This document shows positions 1 to 8,308 of a DNA stretch of 64,000 nt, one piece after another. Position numbers and translations under genes: made by a program. The notes beneath the pieces were generated by a model. It ran no database searches, was not told where the DNA came from, and saw nothing but the letters and a program-made list of their open reading frames with translations. The DNA lies in assembly GCA_031369365.1 (NCBI GenBank), contig JANMOP010000080.1, positions 40,438-104,437 of the forward strand. The letters are read 5' to 3'. This stretch comes from Methylotenera_A sp031369365 (GTDB lineage Bacteria; Pseudomonadota; Gammaproteobacteria; Burkholderiales; Methylophilaceae). The stretch's first letter is position 1. Each line of letters opens with the position of its first letter.

Positions 1-2
1 AT

Positions 3-1565
3 TTATCTCGCTGGCTTGCAGTGCAGGCTGAGCTTGATTTTTATCATATCGATCCGCTTAAACTTGATTTTACTACCGCCGCGCAAATTGTCTCGAAAGC
101 TTATGCCGAGCGGCTTAAAATTATGCCCATTGCCATTAAAGGCGATGAAGCGACAATTGCCACTGCCAACCCATACGACACGGATTGGATTCCAGATTTA
201 GAGCGTATTTTAGGTATGCGTATCAAGCTGGTCGTCTCTAACCCACTAGAAATTAATCGCTATTTACCCGAAATTTATAGCCTTGCTCATTCTATAAGCT
301 CTGCCAATACCGCCAAAGCAGGGCAAGTTATTGGTGTGCAAAATTTTGAACAATTAATTGAGCTAGGCAAAGACAAAAACTTAGACGCTAACGAGCAACA
401 TGTAGTGAATATTGTAGATTGGCTGTTGAAATATGCGTTTGAACAGCGCGCCAGCGATATTCACCTAGAACCGCGTCGCAACATGGGTATGATGCGCTTT
501 CGCATCGACGGCGTGCTGCACCAGGTATATCAATTGCCAAGCAATATCATGAACGCTATCACCAGCCGTATTAAGCTACTTGGCCGTATGGATATGGTAG
601 AAAAGCGCCGCCCGCAAGATGGTCGCATTAAAACCCTAAGCGCCGATGGTGTTGAGATTGAGCTGCGTTTATCTACCATGCCAACCGCATTTGGCGAGAA
701 ACTGGTAATGCGGATTTTTACGCCCGATGTCATTGTGCAAGATTTTGTGCAGCTTGGCTTCTCGAGAAAACAGGCTACTTTATGGGCAGAGTGGACTAAA
801 GCACCCAACGGCATTATTTTGGTCACGGGCCCAACGGGTTCAGGCAAAACCACCACTTTATATTCCACACTTAAACAACTCGCCACGCCAGAAGTCAACG
901 TGAGCACGGTAGAAGACCCAATTGAGATGGTCGAGCCCGCGTTTAATCAAATGCAAGTGCAAACCAATATTGGCCTCACTTTTGTCGATGGCATTCGCAC
1001 ACTGATGCGGCAAGACCCCGATATTATAATGGTGGGCGAGATACGCGATATTGAAACTGCTGACATGGCCATACAAGCCGCGCTAACAGGGCATTTGGTA
1101 CTATCCACCCTGCATACAAATGATGCGCCTTCGGCTATCACTAGGCTGCTCGATTTAGGCGTGCCAGCCTATTTAATTCACTCTTCCGTACTGGGCATAA
1201 TGGCGCAACGCCTAGTGCGCACGCTTTGTTTAGCTTGTAAGGCACCTCACGAAATTACCGATGCAGAATGGGCTTCGATTACCCATCCATTTAAAGCCGC
1301 TAAGCCTAACTCTGTAATGAAAGCAGTCGGCTGCCTAGAATGCCGAAATACTGGCTATAGAGGCCGCAGCGGCATATACGAGATGCTCACCATCACGCCA
1401 AAATTACGCAAACTCATCAAACCAGAAACCGATTTCAGCCTGCTTAAAAATATGGCCTACCAAGAAGGCATGCAGCCCTTGATGCTAAATGGTGCTGAAA
1501 AAGTGGCCGCTGGGATTACTACGATTGAAGAACTATTAAAAGTTGCGCCGCCGCTAGATCAGTAG
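3..1565 (+). CDS. GspE/PilB-family secretion ATPase (5' partial)
   Basis: Hexameric cytoplasmic ATPase that powers a type II secretion or type IV pilus-like machine. The reading frame is open to the left edge, so the true start lies outside; the internal GTG at 21 is probably not the start. The visible part has an N-terminal T2SSE_N-like region, Walker A GPTGSGKT near residue 270, an Asp box/Walker B stretch DPDIIMVGEIRD, the His box STLHTNDAP, and the CxxC...CxxC zinc loop (CLAC, CLEC) followed by GYRGRSGIYE. All catalytic elements look intact. It is a paralogue of the pilB gene at 28946. The machine it serves cannot be told from this window because its upstream neighbours are missing. GspE is the first guess; a second pilus/MSHA-type ATPase is the alternative. 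Confidence 0.85.
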   Translation, partial: LSRWLAVQAELDFYHIDPLKLDFTTAAQIVSKAYAERLKIMPIAIKGDEATIATANPYDTDWIPDLERILGMRIKLVVSNPLEINRYLPEIYSLAHSISSANTAKAGQVIGVQNFEQLIELGKDKNLDANEQHVVNIVDWLLKYAFEQRASDIHLEPRRNMGMMRFRIDGVLHQVYQLPSNIMNAITSRIKLLGRMDMVEKRRPQDGRIKTLSADGVEIELRLSTMPTAFGEKLVMRIFTPDVIVQDFVQLGFSRKQATLWAEWTKAPNGIILVTGPTGSGKTTTLYSTLKQLATPEVNVSTVEDPIEMVEPAFNQMQVQTNIGLTFVDGIRTLMRQDPDIIMVGEIRDIETADMAIQAALTGHLVLSTLHTNDAPSAITRLLDLGVPAYLIHSSVLGIMAQRLVRTLCLACKAPHEITDAEWASITHPFKAAKPNSVMKAVGCLECRNTGYRGRSGIYEMLTITPKLRKLIKPETDFSLLKNMAYQEGMQPLMLNGAEKVAAGITTIEELLKVAPPLDQ

Positions 1566-1589
1566 AAATATATTTTAGCTTCGATTTAT

Positions 1590-1735
1590 TCCCTCCCCTT
1601 TTGAGGGGGAGGGCTAGAGCCTGCCCTCGAATGTTTAAATCGGGCGGTGGGGGTGAAAATGTGGCAAGCTGCCTAAATAGCATTTCAAAGCGCAAACCCC
1701 CATCCTAGCCTTCCCCCTGTTAAGGGGAAGGAGTA
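1590..1735. repeat. GC-rich palindromic intergenic repeat
   Basis: Most of the 307-base gap before ilvB is this element. It has an outer stem formed by CCTCCCCTTTTGAGGGGGAGG at the left, and AACCCCCATCCTAGCC then TTCCCCCTGTTAAGGGGAAGG at the right. A closely similar element lies upstream of adk (45346-45466). Shorter relatives lie inside murU and leuS. The remaining 137 bases up to ilvB show no clear leader peptide or attenuator. Confidence 0.75.
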
Positions 1736-1872
1736 GAAGCAAAATCGCAAATTTTTTGTTAATTTTGAATGGTTTACCAGCCCGCCACCTTGACCAAATG
1801 CGGCTAAACGGTTAATGTTTAGGGTTGTAAATTAATTCGTTAAAAATAAAATCTAGGCACACAAAATAAAGT

Positions 1873-3627
1873 ATGGATTCACAAGTAAAAAACGCGCACA
1901 TTACAGGTGCAGAAATCGTTATTCGCTGCTTAAACGAGGAGAAAGTCAAATTTGTGTTTGGCTATCCTGGTGGTGCGGTGCTACACATTTACGATGAAAT
2001 TTATAAGCAAAATGGTTTTAAACATATTTTGGTGCGTCACGAGCAAGCGGCGGTACATGCTGCCGATGCTTATTCTCGCGCCACGGGCTCAGTCGGCGTA
2101 GCCTTAGTTACCAGCGGCCCAGGTGCCACCAACGCAGTCACTGGCATTGCTACTGCTTATATGGATTCTATCCCCATTGTGGTAATTAGTGGTCAAGTGC
2201 CTGTGCCCGCCATTGGTATGGATGCTTTCCAAGAAGTAGATATGGTCGGCGTAACGCGTCCTTGCGTAAAACATAACTTTTTGGTGAAAGATGTAAAAGA
2301 CATTGCGGCCACCATTAAAAAAGCTTTTTATATCGCCGCATCAGGCCGACCAGGCCCTGTTGTTGTAGATATTCCCAAAGATATTACCGCGCATTTGGCT
2401 GAATTTATTTACCCAAAAACGGTAGAATTGCGCTCCTATAGCCCTGTACTTAAAGGCCATAGCGGGCAAATTAAAAAAGCCATTAAACTATTGCTAGAAG
2501 CCAAACGCCCGATGATTTACACGGGCGGCGGCTTGGTGTTGGGCGATGCAGCAAGTGGATTGATTAAGCTCGCCAAAACTTTAAATTATCCTGTGACCAG
2601 TACGCTAATGGGTCTAGGTGGCTACCCTGCTACAGACCCTCAATTCTTGGGTATGCTGGGTATGCACGGCACGTATGAAGCCAATATGGCCATGCAAAAT
2701 TGCGATGTGTTAATTGCTGTGGGCGCGCGTTTTGATGACCGTGTGATTGGCAACCCAGCTGATTTTTTGAGCAAAAAACGCACCATTATTCATATTGATG
2801 TTGACCCTTCAAGCATATCAAAACGCGTCAAAATTGATGTGCCGATTGTTGGCCATGTGCAATCGGTTTTATCTGAAATGAACGAGATTTTAGCCCTAGA
2901 GCCAAAACCGCTCGACAACAAGAAAAACGACATCACCAAGTGGTGGAAACAAATTGACGAATGGCGCGCTGTTAAATCGATGGTGTATAAAAATTCTGAC
3001 ACGGTTATTAAGCCACAATATGTCATCGAAAAGCTTTGGGAAGTGACTAAGGGCGATGCTTACGTGACGAGTGACGTGGGCCAGCACCAGATGTGGGCGG
3101 CTCAATATTACAAGTTTGATAAACCGCGGCGCTGGATTAACTCTGGCGGCTTGGGCACCATGGGCGTGGGTTTGCCTTACGCCATGGGTTGCCAATTTGC
3201 CGATAAAAACGCGCAAGTAGCGTGCGTAACGGGTGAAGGCAGTATCCAGATGAATATTCAGGAGCTTTCGACCTGCGCGCAATACGGCTTGCCGATTAAA
3301 GTGATTTTGCTTAACAACCGTTATTTGGGCATGGTACGCCAATGGCAAGAGTTCTTTTATGAGAATCGCTATTCAGAATCTTACATGGATAGCTTGCCCG
3401 ATTTTGTAAAGCTGGCTGAGTCTTATGGTCACATCGGCATGAAAATCACCCAACCTAGTGACGTGGAAGGGGCATTAAAAGAGGCGTTTGCCAAAAAAGA
3501 TAAATTTGTGTTTATGGATTTCATCACCGATCAAGAAGAAAACGTGTTCCCGATGATTGCCAACGGCAAAGGGCTATCAGAAATGATTATGGGCAAAGAT
3601 AACAAACACAGAGAGGAGCTGGAATAA
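1873..3627 (+). CDS. ilvB: Acetolactate synthase, large catalytic subunit
   Basis: Thiamine-diphosphate- and FAD-dependent enzyme that joins two pyruvates to acetolactate, or pyruvate and 2-oxobutyrate to acetohydroxybutyrate. It is the first common step of valine, leucine and isoleucine synthesis. At 584 residues it has the usual family length. The N-terminal TPP-binding domain carries the catalytic Glu in RHEQAAVHAADAY; the central domain has the GGG and GARFDDR motifs; and the C-terminal pyrimidine/PP domain has the GEGS-N metal-binding stretch followed by NNRYLGMVRQWQ. The stop is directly followed by the ilvN ATG (no gap), so the subunits are translationally coupled. The ATG at 1873 starts a canonical N terminus (MDSQ..., then TGAEIVIRCL). 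Confidence 0.97.
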   Translation: MDSQVKNAHITGAEIVIRCLNEEKVKFVFGYPGGAVLHIYDEIYKQNGFKHILVRHEQAAVHAADAYSRATGSVGVALVTSGPGATNAVTGIATAYMDSIPIVVISGQVPVPAIGMDAFQEVDMVGVTRPCVKHNFLVKDVKDIAATIKKAFYIAASGRPGPVVVDIPKDITAHLAEFIYPKTVELRSYSPVLKGHSGQIKKAIKLLLEAKRPMIYTGGGLVLGDAASGLIKLAKTLNYPVTSTLMGLGGYPATDPQFLGMLGMHGTYEANMAMQNCDVLIAVGARFDDRVIGNPADFLSKKRTIIHIDVDPSSISKRVKIDVPIVGHVQSVLSEMNEILALEPKPLDNKKNDITKWWKQIDEWRAVKSMVYKNSDTVIKPQYVIEKLWEVTKGDAYVTSDVGQHQMWAAQYYKFDKPRRWINSGGLGTMGVGLPYAMGCQFADKNAQVACVTGEGSIQMNIQELSTCAQYGLPIKVILLNNRYLGMVRQWQEFFYENRYSESYMDSLPDFVKLAESYGHIGMKITQPSDVEGALKEAFAKKDKFVFMDFITDQEENVFPMIANGKGLSEMIMGKDNKHREELE

Positions 3628-4119
3628 ATGAAACACATTATTTCACTTCTGATGGAAAACGAAGCGGGCGGCTTATCGCGCGTGGCGGGCTTATTTTCAG
3701 CACGTGGTTATAATATCGAGTCACTTACCGTGGCGGCGACCGAAGACCCCACCATGTCGCGCATGACCATTGTCACCAGCGGCTCGGATGAAGTCATTGA
3801 GCAAATCATCAAACAACTCAATAAACTTATTGATGTGATAAAAGTGCTAGATTTAAACGATGGCAAATATATCGAGCGCGAATTAATGTTGGTTAAAGTG
3901 AAAGCCACTTCACCGCATCGCGAAGAAATGAAGCGCATGTGTGACATTTTTCGCGGCCGTATTATTGATGTAGCAGATGGCTGTTTTACCATTGAGCTTA
4001 CTGGCTCTGGCAGTAAATTAGATGCTTTTATCGAAAGCTTAGACAAAACTGCGATTTTAGAAACGGTGCGTACAGGCGCATCTGGCATAGGTCGTGGTGA
4101 TAGAATTTTGAAAGTTTAG
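3628..4119 (+). CDS. ilvN: Acetolactate synthase, small regulatory subunit
   Basis: Regulatory partner of IlvB that binds valine for feedback inhibition and activates the catalytic subunit. At 163 residues it has the full family size. An N-terminal ACT domain (HIISLLMENEAGGLSRVAGLFSARGYNIESL) is followed by the ALS small-subunit C-terminal domain with the RGRIIDV and RTGASGIGRG signatures. The ATG abuts the ilvB stop, and a purine-rich AGAGGAGCTGG inside the end of ilvB serves as ribosome binding site. ilvC follows after a 195-base gap holding an inverted-repeat element. Confidence 0.97.
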   Translation: MKHIISLLMENEAGGLSRVAGLFSARGYNIESLTVAATEDPTMSRMTIVTSGSDEVIEQIIKQLNKLIDVIKVLDLNDGKYIERELMLVKVKATSPHREEMKRMCDIFRGRIIDVADGCFTIELTGSGSKLDAFIESLDKTAILETVRTGASGIGRGDRILKV

Positions 4120-4121
4120 TT

Positions 4122-4295
4122 TTTAGCCACAGAGAACACCGAGATCACAGAGGGTATATTTGCAAGAAATTCTGTAATCACTTAATGTTTTTTGTCGCAA
4201 TATAGATGTTTTTTAATGATGTAATGTTGGTACTTAAGCTGCTGTAGATTCAGAAACAACATGAGCTGGGTTTTCTCTGTGTTCTCTGTGGCAAA
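4122..4295. repeat. MITE-like inverted-repeat element (TTAGCCACAGAG family)
   Basis: The left arm TTAGCCACAGAGAACACCGA starts just after the ilvN stop, and the right arm CTCTGTGTTCTCTGTGGCAAA lies about 150 bases on, in inverted orientation, with A/T-rich unique sequence between. No coding potential is seen. Three relatives with the same layout are at 38175, 44371 and 51752. It sits inside the ilvBNC transcription unit, so it would be transcribed as a long hairpin upstream of ilvC. Confidence 0.75.
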
Positions 4296-4314
4296 TATTT
4301 TTAGAGGAAATGAA

Positions 4315-5331
4315 ATGAAAGTTTATTACGACAAAGACGCAGACCTTAACTTAATCAAAGCCAAAAAAGTCACCATCGTGGGTTACGGCTCGCAAGGTCA
4401 CGCGCACGCAGCCAATCTTAAAGATAGCGGCGTAACTGTCACTATTGGCTTGCGTAAGGGCGGCAGTTCATGGGCTAAGGCCGTGGCTGCTGGCCATAAC
4501 GTGCAAGACATTGCCGATGCCGTAAAAGGCGCGGACGTGATCATGTTGTTAATCCCTGATGAAACTATGGCGCAGATTTTTAACGAAAACGTGGCGGATA
4601 ATTTAAAACAAGGTGCTACTTTGGCTTTCGCGCACGGCTTTAACATTCACTACAACCAAATTACGCCACGTGCCGATCTTGATGTGATTATGATTGCACC
4701 CAAAGGCCCAGGCCACACCGTGCGTAGCGAATACCTAAAAGGTGGCGGCGTACCATCTTTAATCGCTGTTTATCAAGATAAATCGGGCAAAGCTAAAGAG
4801 TTAGCGCTTTCATACGCGGCCGCTAACGGCGGCACCAAAGGTGGCGTAATCGAGACTGACTTCCGCGAAGAAACCGAAACGGATTTATTCGGCGAGCAAG
4901 CCGTGTTATGCGGCGGCGCAGTTGAGTTAGTTAAAGCTGGCTTCGAAACCTTAGTTGAAGCGGGCTACGCGCCAGAAATGGCGTATTTTGAATGCCTACA
5001 TGAATTAAAATTGATTGTGGATTTAATGTACGAAGGCGGCATTGCCAACATGAACTATTCTATTAGTAACAACGCGGAATACGGCGAATACGTGACTGGC
5101 CCTCAAGTAATTAACGATCAATCACGCGCTGCCATGAAGCAAGCGTTAGCCGACATTCAAAACGGTAATTACGCGAAACAATTCATTTTAGAAGGTCGTA
5201 CCAATTACCCTGAAATGACCGCTAGACGCCGCTTAAACGCAGCTCACCCAATTGAACAAGTAGGTGGCCAACTTCGCGCGATGATGCCGTGGATTGCGAA
5301 AAACAAATTGGTTGATCAATCAAAAAATTGA
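4315..5331 (+). CDS. ilvC: Ketol-acid reductoisomerase (NADP+)
   Basis: Converts acetolactate or acetohydroxybutyrate to the dihydroxy acid by Mg-dependent alkyl migration and NADPH reduction, the step after IlvBN. From the ATG at 4315 the protein is 338 residues, typical of class I enzymes. The Rossmann fingerprint GYGSQGHAHAANL is near residue 18. The metal/substrate region contains ETDLFGEQAVLCGG and later the ECLHELKLIVDLMYEGG helix. An in-frame ATG at 4261 would add 18 residues encoded by the repeat element. I rejected it because AGAGGAAATGAA is a good ribosome binding site directly before 4315 and MKVYYDKDADL is the family N terminus. Confidence 0.97.
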   Translation: MKVYYDKDADLNLIKAKKVTIVGYGSQGHAHAANLKDSGVTVTIGLRKGGSSWAKAVAAGHNVQDIADAVKGADVIMLLIPDETMAQIFNENVADNLKQGATLAFAHGFNIHYNQITPRADLDVIMIAPKGPGHTVRSEYLKGGGVPSLIAVYQDKSGKAKELALSYAAANGGTKGGVIETDFREETETDLFGEQAVLCGGAVELVKAGFETLVEAGYAPEMAYFECLHELKLIVDLMYEGGIANMNYSISNNAEYGEYVTGPQVINDQSRAAMKQALADIQNGNYAKQFILEGRTNYPEMTARRRLNAAHPIEQVGGQLRAMMPWIAKNKLVDQSKN

Positions 5332-5402
5332 TCAATTTATTATGTTTCAATCAAAAAACTAGTTCTTAGTCGTTAGTTAATAGACTTTAGTTTTTAATTT
5401 CT

Positions 5403-5438
5403 AAAAGGGCAAATCGTTAAACGCTTTGCCCTTTTTTC
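5403..5438 (+). terminator. Rho-independent terminator after ilvC
   Basis: Stem AAAGGGCAAA / TTTGCCCTTT around a short loop, followed by a run of T, 70 bases after the ilvC stop. It probably ends the ilvBNC unit before psd. Confidence 0.8.
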
Positions 5439-5443
5439 AACTT

Positions 5444-5471
5444 CGTCATTCCCGCTTTCGCGGGAATGACG
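5444..5471. repeat. Short palindrome CGTCATTCCCGC...GCGGGAATGACG
   Basis: A perfect 12-base inverted repeat around a TTTC loop. It is one of a family found at 9180, 24632, 25859, 44416, 59328 and 61349. It overlaps the first in-frame ATG (5466) of the psd reading frame, which argues that this ATG is not the real start. Confidence 0.75.
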
Positions 5472-5489
5472 GGAATTAAGGAAACACAT

Positions 5490-6350
5490 TTGAAACCCAG
5501 CATTCTTTTACAATACCTACTCCCCAAGCAAGCATTGACGCGGCTTGCAGGCATACTCGCTAACAAACAATGTGGCGCACTAACAACCAATGTCATCACA
5601 TGGTTTGTAAAACGCTATAGCGTGAACATGAATGAGGCAGCGAATACAGATATTGCCAGCTATAAAAGTTTTAACGATTTTTTTACGCGCCCACTTAAAA
5701 CAGGCGCAAGGCCACTTGCCGATGCTGAATTTATTTGCCCTGTCGATGGCGCAATAAGTCAATTTGGAAGTGTTGAGAAAGACCAAATTTTTCAAGCCAA
5801 AGGCCACCACTATTCAACATTGGCACTGCTTGCAGGCCAACAAGCATTGGCAACCAAGTTTGAGAATGGCCATTTTGCTTGCCTTTATTTAAGCCCCAAA
5901 GATTACCACCGCATTCACATGCCATGTGATGGCGCGCTTAAAAGCATGGCTTATGTGCCTGGCGATTTGTTCTCGGTAAACCCTAATACCGCAGCCAATG
6001 TACCCAATTTATTCGTGCGCAATGAGCGTTTGGTGTGTGAGTTTGAATCTGCTATACACGGTACGTTTGTGATGGTGCTGGTAGGTGCGACCATTGTCGG
6101 CAGCATGGCAACGGTTTGGCACGAAGCGATTGATGGTGCAAATAATGGCATTATTAATCCGCCGCGCTCTAAAAACATACGCAGCTGGAACTATGAAAAT
6201 ATCCATCTAAAACAAGGGGATGAGATGGGACGTTTCTTGCTAGGTTCTACTGTGGTAATGTTGTTTGAAAAAGATGCATTGCAATTAAATGCCGATTGGC
6301 AGCCTGCCCGCTCAATTAGGCTCGGTGAAGCAATGGGAAATGCCTTATAG
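5490..6350 (+). CDS. psd: Phosphatidylserine decarboxylase proenzyme
   Basis: Membrane-associated pyruvoyl enzyme that decarboxylates phosphatidylserine to phosphatidylethanolamine. The proenzyme self-cleaves at the LGST motif, seen here as GRFLLGSTVVMLFEKD about 35 residues from the end. The conserved FFTRPLK, CPVDGAISQ and KDYHRIHMP stretches are present. I place the start at TTG 5490, which has AAGGAAA just upstream and gives MKPSILLQYLLPKQALTRLAG, 286 residues. The ATG at 5466 lies inside a palindromic repeat. It follows ilvC after a terminator and is probably transcribed on its own. Confidence 0.93.
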   Translation: MKPSILLQYLLPKQALTRLAGILANKQCGALTTNVITWFVKRYSVNMNEAANTDIASYKSFNDFFTRPLKTGARPLADAEFICPVDGAISQFGSVEKDQIFQAKGHHYSTLALLAGQQALATKFENGHFACLYLSPKDYHRIHMPCDGALKSMAYVPGDLFSVNPNTAANVPNLFVRNERLVCEFESAIHGTFVMVLVGATIVGSMATVWHEAIDGANNGIINPPRSKNIRSWNYENIHLKQGDEMGRFLLGSTVVMLFEKDALQLNADWQPARSIRLGEAMGNAL

Positions 6351-6408
6351 TAGCGGCGACTCGCCGCGACTTACAAAAAATCGGCACGAGGGCGTGCCTC
6401 CTGCAAAA
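6350..6408. repeat. REP-like palindrome (GTAGCGGCGACTCGCCGCGA family)
   Basis: AGTAGCGGCGACTCGCCGCGA is followed by a spacer and ATCGGCACGAGGGCGTGCCT. It contains two small hairpins and begins at the last base of the psd stop. Relatives lie at 8069-8127, 8906-8960 and, more diverged, 26812-26875. It lies between the convergent psd and rppH and may help end transcription. Confidence 0.7.
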
Positions 6409-6409
6409 T

Positions 6410-6943
6410 CTACAACTGCTTTGTAGCGCCTTTGGTGTTCGGGTTAGAGGTATGCGGGCTAGATTTAATCTTATGATGCAAATGCGTCGATAACTCATTC
6501 AATGCCAACTTATACACCTCGCGCTTAAAGTCAATCACATCTTCAAGCGGCACCCAATAGTCAGACCAGCGCCATGCATCAAACTCGGGGTGATTGCTTG
6601 CCCGTAAGGAAACATCGGTATCACGGCCCACCATGCGCAGCAAATACCAAATTTGTTTTTGGCCTTTGTAACTACCGCGCCACTCGCGTTTTACCCAACT
6701 CGAAGGCACTTCATAGCGCAACCAATCACGCGTACGGCCCATAATCTCCACATGCTCAGGACGTAAGCCGACCTCCTCCATCAGCTCACGATACATGGCC
6801 TGTTCTGGGCTTTCGCCATGGTTAATACCACCTTGTGGAAACTGCCAAGCGTGCTCTCTGATACGCTTGCCCCAAAACACCTGATTTTGAGCGTTACACA
6901 GAATAATCCCCACATTCGGGCGAAATCCGTCACGATCTAACAT
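6410..6943 (-). CDS. rppH: RNA pyrophosphohydrolase, Nudix family
   Basis: Removes pyrophosphate from the 5' triphosphate of RNA, making 5'-monophosphate ends that trigger RNase E decay. The Nudix box is intact at residues 38-60 (GG...GES......E...EVGL, with the REL-EE core). The N terminus MLDRDGFRPNVGIILCN and the RRIREHAWQFPQGG-like stretch are typical of RppH. At 177 residues the length is normal. The tail after the fold is Ser/Thr/Lys-rich and poorly conserved. It is transcribed away from the beta-propeller gene across a roughly 140-base divergent gap. Confidence 0.95.
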   Translation of the reverse strand: MLDRDGFRPNVGIILCNAQNQVFWGKRIREHAWQFPQGGINHGESPEQAMYRELMEEVGLRPEHVEIMGRTRDWLRYEVPSSWVKREWRGSYKGQKQIWYLLRMVGRDTDVSLRASNHPEFDAWRWSDYWVPLEDVIDFKREVYKLALNELSTHLHHKIKSSPHTSNPNTKGATKQL

Positions 6944-7080
6944 ATTGCGACTACCTAAAATATTTGTTATATTTTTTCATATTTTGGTCACTTTTGAAAG
7001 CTGTATTTAGAAAAGCCGTTTTAAAAAGCTGTTTTAAAAAGCAGTTCCCGTATTTGAGAAATTACACAATTACTTCTACA

Positions 7081-8028
7081 ATGCTATTAATGAAAACAAT
7101 CCTTTTACTAGCGCTATTACAGCTGGCTGCCTGCGCGCCAATTCAACAGAGTACCGCCTATATCACCAACCAAGGCGATAACACGGTTTCCGTGGTGGAT
7201 ATCGCAGCAGCCAAGGTCATTCACACCATCGCCGTGGACAAAGCGCCTGTAGGCGTAGCGGTTTCCGCCAAGTTAAAACGCGCGTTTATTACCAATGTAG
7301 AAAGCAGCAATATTTCAGTAATCGATACGCAAACCAATCAAGTTGTTGAAAGCATTGCCCTGCAAGGCTCGCCAGTGGGCGTTGCTATAGCACCTAATAA
7401 TAAAACTTTATATGTGGCAGATTGGTATAGCGACCGCATATTGGCAATTGATACCGCCAATTATAAAAATCAGCGCGAAGTCATCGTCGCCAAAGCACCT
7501 GCTGGCTTGGTGATAAGCGCAGACAGCAAAACTTTATACGTCGCCGCGCGCGATAGTAATGAAATCGCAATAATCGATACTGCAACAATGGCAATCACTA
7601 AGCGCATTGCAGTTGGCACGCATCCGTTTGGCGTATCAGTCATGGGCGATTCTTTATATGTCGTCAATGTGTATGAAAATAGCGTATCGCTAATCAATAC
7701 AAAAACTTGGCAACAAACCAAGATTAAAGTGGGCGAACACCCGTATTGCGCGGTGGCCAGCCCTGATAACAAAACCTTATATGTCAGCAATACGCAAGAT
7801 GACACGGTATCTGTCATTGATTTAGCCACCCAAAAAACACTCGCAACGATTGAAGTTGGCATGACACCAGAAGGCATAAGCTATGACGTGGCGGCCAAGC
7901 TGGTATTGGTCGCCAGTTGGGGTGAGAATAAAGTCAGCGTAATAGACGCGACGACAAATAAGCTAAAGGGTCATATTAAAACGGGCGATAAAAGCCGTGC
8001 TTTCGGAGAATTCATATTGTACGAATAA
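7081..8028 (+). CDS. YVTN beta-propeller repeat lipoprotein
   Basis: Predicted lipoprotein with a seven-bladed propeller of the YVTN/YncE type. A hydrophobic signal (MKTILLLALLQ) ends in the lipobox LAAC; blades repeat as YITNQGDNTVSVVD, LYVADWYSDRILAID, LYVAARDSNEIAIID, LYVVNVYENSVSLIN, LYVSNTQDDTVSVID and LVASWGENKVSVID, each with a VG-x-P-x-G turn. I prefer the start at 7081 (or ATG 7090), because upstream starts would put 39 Lys/Phe-rich residues before the signal. Such proteins often sit with quinoprotein or methanol-oxidation genes, and an MxaD-like gene follows 280 bases on. The molecular role is unknown. Confidence 0.8.
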   Translation: MLLMKTILLLALLQLAACAPIQQSTAYITNQGDNTVSVVDIAAAKVIHTIAVDKAPVGVAVSAKLKRAFITNVESSNISVIDTQTNQVVESIALQGSPVGVAIAPNNKTLYVADWYSDRILAIDTANYKNQREVIVAKAPAGLVISADSKTLYVAARDSNEIAIIDTATMAITKRIAVGTHPFGVSVMGDSLYVVNVYENSVSLINTKTWQQTKIKVGEHPYCAVASPDNKTLYVSNTQDDTVSVIDLATQKTLATIEVGMTPEGISYDVAAKLVLVASWGENKVSVIDATTNKLKGHIKTGDKSRAFGEFILYE

Positions 8029-8068
8029 TGATGTGGCACAATATTTTTATACTTCTGCACCCACCCTT

Positions 8069-8127
8069 GTAGCAGCGGCGACTCGCCGCGATTAACAGAA
8101 AAAATCGGCGCGAGGGTGCGCCTCCTA
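8069..8127. repeat. REP-like palindrome (GTAGCGGCGACTCGCCGCGA family)
   Basis: GTAGCAGCGGCGACTCGCCG starts the unit and ATCGGCGCGAGGGTGCGCCT then CCTAC ends it. It is the same family as 6350 and 8906. It lies directly left of the 57-bp covarying element at 8128. Confidence 0.7.
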
Positions 8128-8184
8128 CATACGACCTTTCAAGAGATTTATCTCTTAGAAAGTCGGAGTGCCTGTGGTGCGAAA
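8128..8184 (+). repeat. 57-bp structured element, copy 1
   Basis: It begins CATACGAC and is followed by a perfect hairpin (CTTTC-AAGAGAT, TT loop, ATCTCTT-A-GAAAG) and the tail TCGGAGTGCC TGTGGTGCGAAA. A second copy of identical length at 25870 has the same tail but a different stem, with every stem change matched on the other strand. No coding potential is seen. The rest of the gap to 8308 shows nothing I recognise. Confidence 0.7.
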
Positions 8185-8308
8185 AACTTTGCCGCGTCAA
8201 CGCCACTCTGTATCAAGCGTTACTCAAATCGTGGGCAACTTGCCGCAACTGATTTATAATGACGTGTTGTTTTACTTATTTACTTGCATTACTTATTGGA
8301 GATTTTGA

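Noticed and set aside
530..907. 125-codon open frame opposite the GspE-type ATPase
   Set aside because: Antisense shadow of conserved ATPase motifs; no family resemblance.
1736..1872. Leader peptide or attenuator for ilvB
   Set aside because: No short open frame rich in Leu/Ile/Val codons followed by alternative hairpins was found.
3708..4088. 126-codon open frame on the minus strand opposite ilvN
   Set aside because: Shadow of a well-supported gene, with Ser/Thr/Ile-rich low-quality translation and no ribosome site.
4261..4314. N-terminal extension of ilvC from ATG 4261
   Set aside because: It is encoded by the right arm of a repeat element; ATG 4315 has a good ribosome site and gives the normal IlvC N terminus.
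5466..5489. ATG 5466 as psd start
   Set aside because: It lies in a palindromic repeat; TTG 5490 is preceded by AAGGAAA and begins the family sequence.
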